The translations under genes and the position numbers were made by a program. Under the pieces are notes generated by a model. It saw nothing but the letters and a program-made list of their open reading frames with translations. It made no database searches and had not been told where the DNA came from. Positions 15,526 through 19,481 of a stretch of DNA of 19,481 nt are shown one piece after another. The DNA lies in the NCBI GenBank assembly GCA_964469055.1, contig CAYXXN010000038.1, forward strand, positions 1 through 19,481, read 5' to 3'. The number at the start of each line of letters is the position of its first letter. The first letter of the stretch is position 1. This DNA is from CAYXXN01 sp964469055. Lineage in GTDB: Bacteria; Acidobacteriota; Thermoanaerobaculia; Multivoradales; JAHEKO01.

Positions 15526-16811
15526 GAGCGGGCGCGCGGCCGAGCGCCCTCGCTCTCCTGTGGCTCGCAGCGACCGCCGCCTCCGCCCAGGAGCCGACCC
15601 GCTTCGCCCTGCGCGCCGCCCGCCTGATCGACGGCGTCTCCGAAGTCGCCCGCGCCGACACCGTCGTGCTCGTCGAGGGCGAGCGCATCGCCGCCGTGGG
15701 CGGTGCCGAGATCGTGCCGCCCGGCGTCGAGACGATCGACCTGGGGGAGGCGACCCTCCTGCCCGGCCTGATCGACGCCCACTCGCACCCGCTGATCGCC
15801 TCCGACGACTACCAGATCGAGCACCTGAAACACTCCTCGGCGTACAAGGCCCTGCGCGGCCTCGCCGCCGTGCAGGCCAACCTGCGGGCCGGCTGGACGA
15901 CGCTGCGCATCGCCGGCGATGCCGACGTCGCCTACGCCCACCTCGACGTCCGGCGGGCGATCGACGACGGCCTCTTCGTCGGGCCCCGTCTCACCGGCGC
16001 CGGCCACTACCTGTCGGTGACCGGCGGCGGCGGGGACATCAACTTCCTCTCCCCCGAGGTCCACGTCCGGGCCGACGGCTTGATCGTCGACGGCGTCGAC
16101 GAAGTGCGCCGCGCCGTGCGCGAGGAGATCAAGTACGGGAGCGACTGGATCAAGCTCCTGGTCACCGGCGCCTTCATGTCGGCCGGCGACAACCCGGCCG
16201 ACGTCCACTTCAGCCCGGAAGAGATCGCGGCGGCGGTCGAGGAGGCGGCCCGCCGCGGCGTGCCGGTCATGGCCCACGCGCACGCCAGCGAGGGCATCAA
16301 GATGGCGGTCCGCGCCGGCGTGCGCTCGATCGAGCACGGCACGTTCCTCGACGACGAAGCCATCGCCTTGCTGGTCGAGCACGGCACGTTCCTCGTCCCC
16401 ACCCTCTACATCGGCGACTACTACATCGAGCAGGGCTCGCCCTCGGGCTACCAGGACAAGATGATCGAGCTGTCGAGGCGCTACCGCGATCAGCACTACG
16501 AGTGGGTGGGGAAGGCGATCCGTGCCGGCGTCAAGATCGCCGCCGGCAGCGACTTCGGCGGCTACCCGCCGGAGTTGAACGCGCGCGAGATCGCCGCCCT
16601 GGCCCGAGCGGGGATGACCCCCATGCAGGCGATCCAAGCGGCGACCCGGGTCGGCGCCGAGCTGCTCGCCTGGGACGACCGCCTCGGCACCATCGAGCCC
16701 GGCAAGCTCGCCGACCTCGTCGCCGTCCCCGGCGATCCCCTGGCCGACCTCGCGGTGCTCGAGCGACCGAGTTTCGTGGCGATCGGGGGAAAGATCGTGC
16801 TGCGGCCTTAA
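15522..16811 (+). CDS. Secreted metal-dependent amidohydrolase, Xaa-Pro dipeptidase-like
   Basis: 429 residues from GTG 15522, which overlaps the permease stop (GTGA) and has AAGGAG about 5 bases upstream. A Sec signal peptide (ALALLWLAATAASA, cleavage before QEP) directs export. The amidohydrolase fold is complete: small beta domain, then GLIDAHSHP with metal ligands His87 and His89, Lys211 (DWIKLLVTGA, the lysine usually carboxylated), His252 in AHAHA, His272 in SIEHGT, and Asp344 in AAGSDFGG. The end returns to the beta domain (GTIEPGKLADLVAVPGDPL). This matches prolidase-like members (Xaa-Pro or Xaa-Arg dipeptidases) and imidazolonepropionase relatives. As a translationally coupled neighbour of the permease, it probably hydrolyses a dipeptide or cyclic amide outside the membrane and supplies the transporter. 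Substrate choice is inference. Confidence 0.92.
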   Translation: MRAGARPSALALLWLAATAASAQEPTRFALRAARLIDGVSEVARADTVVLVEGERIAAVGGAEIVPPGVETIDLGEATLLPGLIDAHSHPLIASDDYQIEHLKHSSAYKALRGLAAVQANLRAGWTTLRIAGDADVAYAHLDVRRAIDDGLFVGPRLTGAGHYLSVTGGGGDINFLSPEVHVRADGLIVDGVDEVRRAVREEIKYGSDWIKLLVTGAFMSAGDNPADVHFSPEEIAAAVEEAARRGVPVMAHAHASEGIKMAVRAGVRSIEHGTFLDDEAIALLVEHGTFLVPTLYIGDYYIEQGSPSGYQDKMIELSRRYRDQHYEWVGKAIRAGVKIAAGSDFGGYPPELNAREIAALARAGMTPMQAIQAATRVGAELLAWDDRLGTIEPGKLADLVAVPGDPLADLAVLERPSFVAIGGKIVLRP

Positions 16812-16819
16812 GGGCCGAG

Positions 16820-18502
16820 ATGACGCACCTTCGCCGGTTCCTCGGCTCCGGGGTGACCGTGGCCGTGCTGGCGGCGGCGCTCGCCGGCTACGGCTTGGGG
16901 ACGAGCAGCCTCCACAACAAGGACGAGGCGCTGCACGCCCTGGTGACGGCCGACCTGGTCGAGAGCGGCGACTGGCTGCACCTCTCGCTCGAGGGCGAGC
17001 CCTACCTCTCGAAGCCGCCGCTGCGCTTCTGGCTCACGGTGCCGCTCGTGCGGGCGTTCGGATTCAACGCCTGGACCGTGCGCTTCTGGTCGACGGCCTT
17101 CGGGGTCGCTACCGTCGTCCTTCTCTACTGGGGCGTCGCCCGACGATGGGGCCAGGCGGCCGGCGCCTGGAGCGCCTTGGCCTTGGCGACCTCCCACCAC
17201 TTCCTCTACAGCCATGCGACGCGTTCGGGCGAGCTCGACACGACCTTGCTGTTCTTCTGGACCGCGGCGCTCCTCGCCCTGGCGGAGGCCGCGGCGACCC
17301 ACCGCCCCGGCTGGCTCATCGCCGCCGGCGCCCTCGCGGGCGCGGCGGGGATGAGCAAGCACCTGCTGTTTCTCCCCGAGCTCGCCGTCATCGCGGGCCT
17401 GGCCGCGGCCCTCGGCGTGGGCCGGGGCCTGCCGGCGCGCTGGTGGCTGGCGGCGGCCGCCGCCGGCCTCGCCGTGGCGCTGCCGTGGCACGTCGCGCAG
17501 TGGCTGCGGCACGGGGACGCGTTCCTCGCCACCTACTTCGGAACCGAGGTGGCAGGGCGCCTCTCCGGGGAGGCCCCAGGGGGCGCGGCGGGCCACGGTC
17601 CGCTCTTCTACCTGCGCGAGCTCGTCCTCGGGTTCTTCCCTTGGTCTCTGTTGCTCCCGGTCGCCGTGCCGCTCGCCGCGCGACGAGCCCGCCTCGGCGA
17701 TCCGCTGGCGACGATCCTCCTGGTCTGGGGGCTCGTCGCGTTGACCGTACCGAGCCTCGCGGCGAGCAAGCTGCCCTGGTACGTGCTGCCGGCCTTGCCG
17801 GCCGCCGCCGCGCTCGTCGGGTGGCTCCTCGCGACCTGGGTCGCCCGGGCACCGCACCTCGCGACCGATCTCGCGATCGGCGCGGCCCTCGCCCTGGCGC
17901 TCTTTTCCCCCACGAACGCCGCCGACCACAACCCCTTCTCCCGAGACGCCGTCTTCGGAGGGCTCGCCGTGGACTGGCTTGGCCGTGGGCCGACGGACGG
18001 CCCTTGGGTGTTCGCCGCTTGCCTCCTGCTGGGCGCCGTCATCGTGCTCACCGCCAGTGCCCGCCGGCCCGTGCTGGGCACCGACGCACGACGGTGGGCG
18101 CGGGCGGGGGCGCTCACCCTCTTCGCGGTGCTCGCGCTGTGGAACGCGAGCGCACCGCTCCTCCACGCCGACACCCAGAGCGCCATCGACGTCGTCTTCC
18201 AGGCCATGGACCGCCACGCCAGGGCCGGGGAAGCCCGGCACCTGCTGGTCGAGCGCGCCTACGGCGCGCGCTACGCCGCGCGCCGCGCCGGAGCGCTGTT
18301 GCTGCCGCTCGAGGTCGTCGAGAGCGGAGACTGCGCGCAACTGCCAGCCGGGCTGCTGGTGACGACCAGCGGCATCCATCGCGAGCTGCGCGAGAGTTGG
18401 CGCCGCTGCGGGCGCTCGTGGCAGATCCTCGAGCGCGAGCCGCCCTACCTGCTGGTGCGCATCGGCGACCTTGCAACTTCGGGTGGTGGTCAGCCGCGAT
18501 GA
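16820..18502 (+). CDS. ArnT/PMT-like GT-C glycosyltransferase
   Basis: 560 residues, with AAGGG about 5 bases before the ATG and 8 bases after the amidohydrolase stop. The N-terminal half shows the GT-C pattern of lipid-linked sugar transferases: one helix, then the first outer loop with the acidic pair in LHNKDEALHALVTADLV (Asp35, Glu36), GDWLHLSLEGEPYLSKPPLRFWL (50-72), and many further helices, including FFPWSLLLPVAVPLA and ASKLPWYVLPALPAAAALV. The C-terminal about 130 residues are polar and probably extracytoplasmic. Members move a sugar from a polyprenyl-phosphate donor to lipid A, protein or another acceptor. No other cell-envelope gene is next to it, so the acceptor is unknown. It could share the transcript of the permease and amidohydrolase, but a functional link is not evident. 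Confidence 0.9.
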   Translation: MTHLRRFLGSGVTVAVLAAALAGYGLGTSSLHNKDEALHALVTADLVESGDWLHLSLEGEPYLSKPPLRFWLTVPLVRAFGFNAWTVRFWSTAFGVATVVLLYWGVARRWGQAAGAWSALALATSHHFLYSHATRSGELDTTLLFFWTAALLALAEAAATHRPGWLIAAGALAGAAGMSKHLLFLPELAVIAGLAAALGVGRGLPARWWLAAAAAGLAVALPWHVAQWLRHGDAFLATYFGTEVAGRLSGEAPGGAAGHGPLFYLRELVLGFFPWSLLLPVAVPLAARRARLGDPLATILLVWGLVALTVPSLAASKLPWYVLPALPAAAALVGWLLATWVARAPHLATDLAIGAALALALFSPTNAADHNPFSRDAVFGGLAVDWLGRGPTDGPWVFAACLLLGAVIVLTASARRPVLGTDARRWARAGALTLFAVLALWNASAPLLHADTQSAIDVVFQAMDRHARAGEARHLLVERAYGARYAARRAGALLLPLEVVESGDCAQLPAGLLVTTSGIHRELRESWRRCGRSWQILEREPPYLLVRIGDLATSGGGQPR

Positions 18503-18574
18503 TCGAGATGAGCTGCTGCGCAGGCGGCGCGACCCCAGCGAGGGGCTTGGTAAGCTGCGCGGGAGCGGCGCGCG

Positions 18575-19105
18575 ATGGACTTCAGCGGTGTTCTCGACCG
18601 GATCGCCTCCTTCCTCAGGGAGCGGCGGCAGCCGTTCGCCCTGGTCGGCGGCGTCGCGCTGGCCGCCTACGGGATCGCCCGCACCACGCTCGATCTCGAT
18701 CTCGCCGTCGATGTCTCCGCCCAGGAGGCGATCGTCGCGTTCATGGAGAGCCAGGGCTACGCGACCCTCCATCGCTCCGCGGGGTTCTCCAACCACTTGC
18801 ACGCGGATCCCGACCTGGGCCGCGTCGATTTCCTCTACGTGCGCGACGAGACCAGCCGCCGTCTGTTCGCCGAGCTGCGACACGTCGCGGGGCCGCGCGG
18901 CGCCTCCATCCCGGTGCCGAAGCCGGAGCATCTCGCGGCGATGAAGGTGCAGGCGATGAAGGACGACCCGGCGCGGACCTTCCAGGAGCTGGCCGACGTG
19001 CGCGCCCTGTTGGCTCGCCCCGACCTCGATCGCGCCGAAGTCCGAGGGTACTTCGAGCGCCACGGACTGCTGGATCGCTACGATGAGCTCCTCGCCACGC
19101 TCTGA
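18575..19105 (+). CDS. AbiEii/AbiGii-like nucleotidyltransferase
   Basis: 176 residues. The N-terminus has the minimal nucleotidyltransferase pattern FALVGGVALAAYGIARTTLD, followed by LDLAVD: Gly25-Gly26, then Asp40 and Asp42 as metal ligands, with a third acidic residue likely Asp85 in GRVDFLYVRD. The second half, KPEHLAAMKVQAMKD and ELADVRALLARP, is the helical part seen in AbiEii-type and related proteins. Relatives include toxins of type IV toxin-antitoxin or abortive-infection pairs, which add nucleotides to tRNA or other targets, and also housekeeping-like solitary members. No antitoxin of the AbiEi (winged-helix) type lies upstream; 72 bases separate it from the glycosyltransferase. 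A small ORF overlaps its end by 23 bases. The function as a toxin is not established here. Confidence 0.85.
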   Translation: MDFSGVLDRIASFLRERRQPFALVGGVALAAYGIARTTLDLDLAVDVSAQEAIVAFMESQGYATLHRSAGFSNHLHADPDLGRVDFLYVRDETSRRLFAELRHVAGPRGASIPVPKPEHLAAMKVQAMKDDPARTFQELADVRALLARPDLDRAEVRGYFERHGLLDRYDELLATL

Positions 19106-19298
19106 GAAGCGGGCCGAGCCGCTCGAGCTCGATCGCGATCTGCCGCGGACGCCGGCGGACCGTGTCGCGCTGCGCCGCCCCGACTTCACGGCCGCCCTGG
19201 ATCCGCGCTGGCTGGAGATGCTCTCCCCACCCGATCTCTTCGGGCCCTGGACGCCGCGGCGCGAGACGGCCGCGGGCCGTCGGCCCTTCGAGCTCTAG
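19083..19298 (+). CDS. Small 71-residue protein overlapping the nucleotidyltransferase, unknown
   Basis: Starts MSSSPRSEKRAEPLELDRDL inside the last codons of the nucleotidyltransferase (23-base overlap, other frame) and ends RRPFEL. The stretch LDRDLPRTPADRVALRRPD and the acidic/proline-rich remainder do not look random: the short predicted helix TPADRVALRR and LDPRWLEML are plausible folded elements. No known domain is recognised. A GGA about 8 bases before the ATG is a weak ribosome site. The overlap suggests co-expression, so it could be a partner or antitoxin of the nucleotidyltransferase. It could also be a chance open frame; in DNA this GC-rich, short ORFs of this length are common. 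Confidence 0.5.
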   Translation: MSSSPRSEKRAEPLELDRDLPRTPADRVALRRPDFTAALDPRWLEMLSPPDLFGPWTPRRETAAGRRPFEL

Positions 19299-19351
19299 AG
19301 AGACTGGGCACTACGAAGGCCTCGAGCGGAGCGAATGGTGAGGAGCCCTCG

Positions 19352-19481
19352 ATGAACATCGCGGTCCTTGGCTGGGGCTCCCTGGTTTGGTGTCCCGGCA
19401 GTCTGAGAATCAGGACTCGGTGGCGACCGGATGGGCCTCTGCTGCCGATCGAGTTCGCAAGGATCTCCCAAGATCAGCGGT
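19352..19481 (+). CDS. Gamma-glutamylcyclotransferase-fold-like protein, N-terminal part (cut by window edge)
   Basis: An ATG with a good ribosome site (AGGAG, 6 bases upstream) opens a frame that runs off the window. The 43 visible residues begin MNIAVLGWGSLVWCPGSL and include RWRPDGPLLPIEFARISQD. The opening strand followed by GWGSLVW recalls the [YF]GSL loop of gamma-glutamylcyclotransferase-fold proteins, and the pattern W..DGP.LPIEFARIS is one I associate with a family of bacterial hypotheticals of that fold. The catalytic glutamate would lie beyond the edge, so activity cannot be judged. Upstream 53 bases after the small ORF hold nothing recognisable apart from this ribosome site. Confidence 0.65.
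   Translation, partial: MNIAVLGWGSLVWCPGSLRIRTRWRPDGPLLPIEFARISQDQR

Noticed and set aside
16808..19189. Long minus-strand open frame of about 790 codons
   Set aside because: It is rich in Arg, Gly, Glu and Gln with no domain and lies antisense to the glycosyltransferase and nucleotidyltransferase. High GC removes stop codons in shadow frames.

Overview
This window is very GC-rich and gene-dense. The only gaps are a few dozen bases, and no stretch over 300 bases lacks a gene. No rRNA, tRNA, CRISPR array or transposase was seen. A Ser/Thr kinase with a beta-propeller tail, many exported proteins, GTG starts and a ComP-like PDZ/membrane/GAF module with a GGDEF output all suggest an Acidobacteriota-type bacterium (Thermoanaerobaculia-like). 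That placement is inferred from style, not from a marker gene.

Left part (1-5886): the N-terminus of an exported M16 zinc protease runs off the left edge. It is divergent from a 906-residue membrane kinase with a PD40/TolB-like sensor domain. The kinase converges, 7 bases away, on a minus-strand set: an ATP-grasp ligase, an outer-membrane beta-barrel protein and the beta subunit of a class I CoA-transferase. Middle (5962-8271): a plus-strand diguanylate cyclase with PDZ, membrane, GAF and GGDEF domains.

Core (8342-14075, minus): a compact operon, in transcription order: Tat-exported DmpA/P1-type aminopeptidase; a half-size P1-like homologue lacking the catalytic segment; class III aminotransferase; P5C-dehydrogenase-like aldehyde dehydrogenase; CoA-transferase alpha subunit. 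Three junctions overlap by 4-14 bases. Divergent from it (14140-16811, plus) are an APC amino-acid permease and a secreted amidohydrolase of the Xaa-Pro dipeptidase type, also overlapping by 4 bases. Together they read as a catabolic island: capped or unusual peptides are cut outside the cytoplasm, the released amino acid is imported, an amino group is removed to give a semialdehyde, this is oxidised to an acid, and the acid is activated to a CoA ester. A terminal-amino substrate (beta-alanine, GABA, 5-aminovalerate or ornithine type) fits the enzymes, but the exact substrate cannot be read from sequence.

Right part (16820-19481, plus): an ArnT/PMT-like GT-C glycosyltransferase, an AbiEii-like nucleotidyltransferase overlapping a 71-residue unknown ORF, and the start of a small protein resembling gamma-glutamylcyclotransferase-fold proteins.

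The two most notable points are the CoA-transferase subunits, which match as partners but sit 4.5 kb apart with three genes between them (one on the other strand), and the truncated P1-like partner coupled to an intact P1 peptidase.
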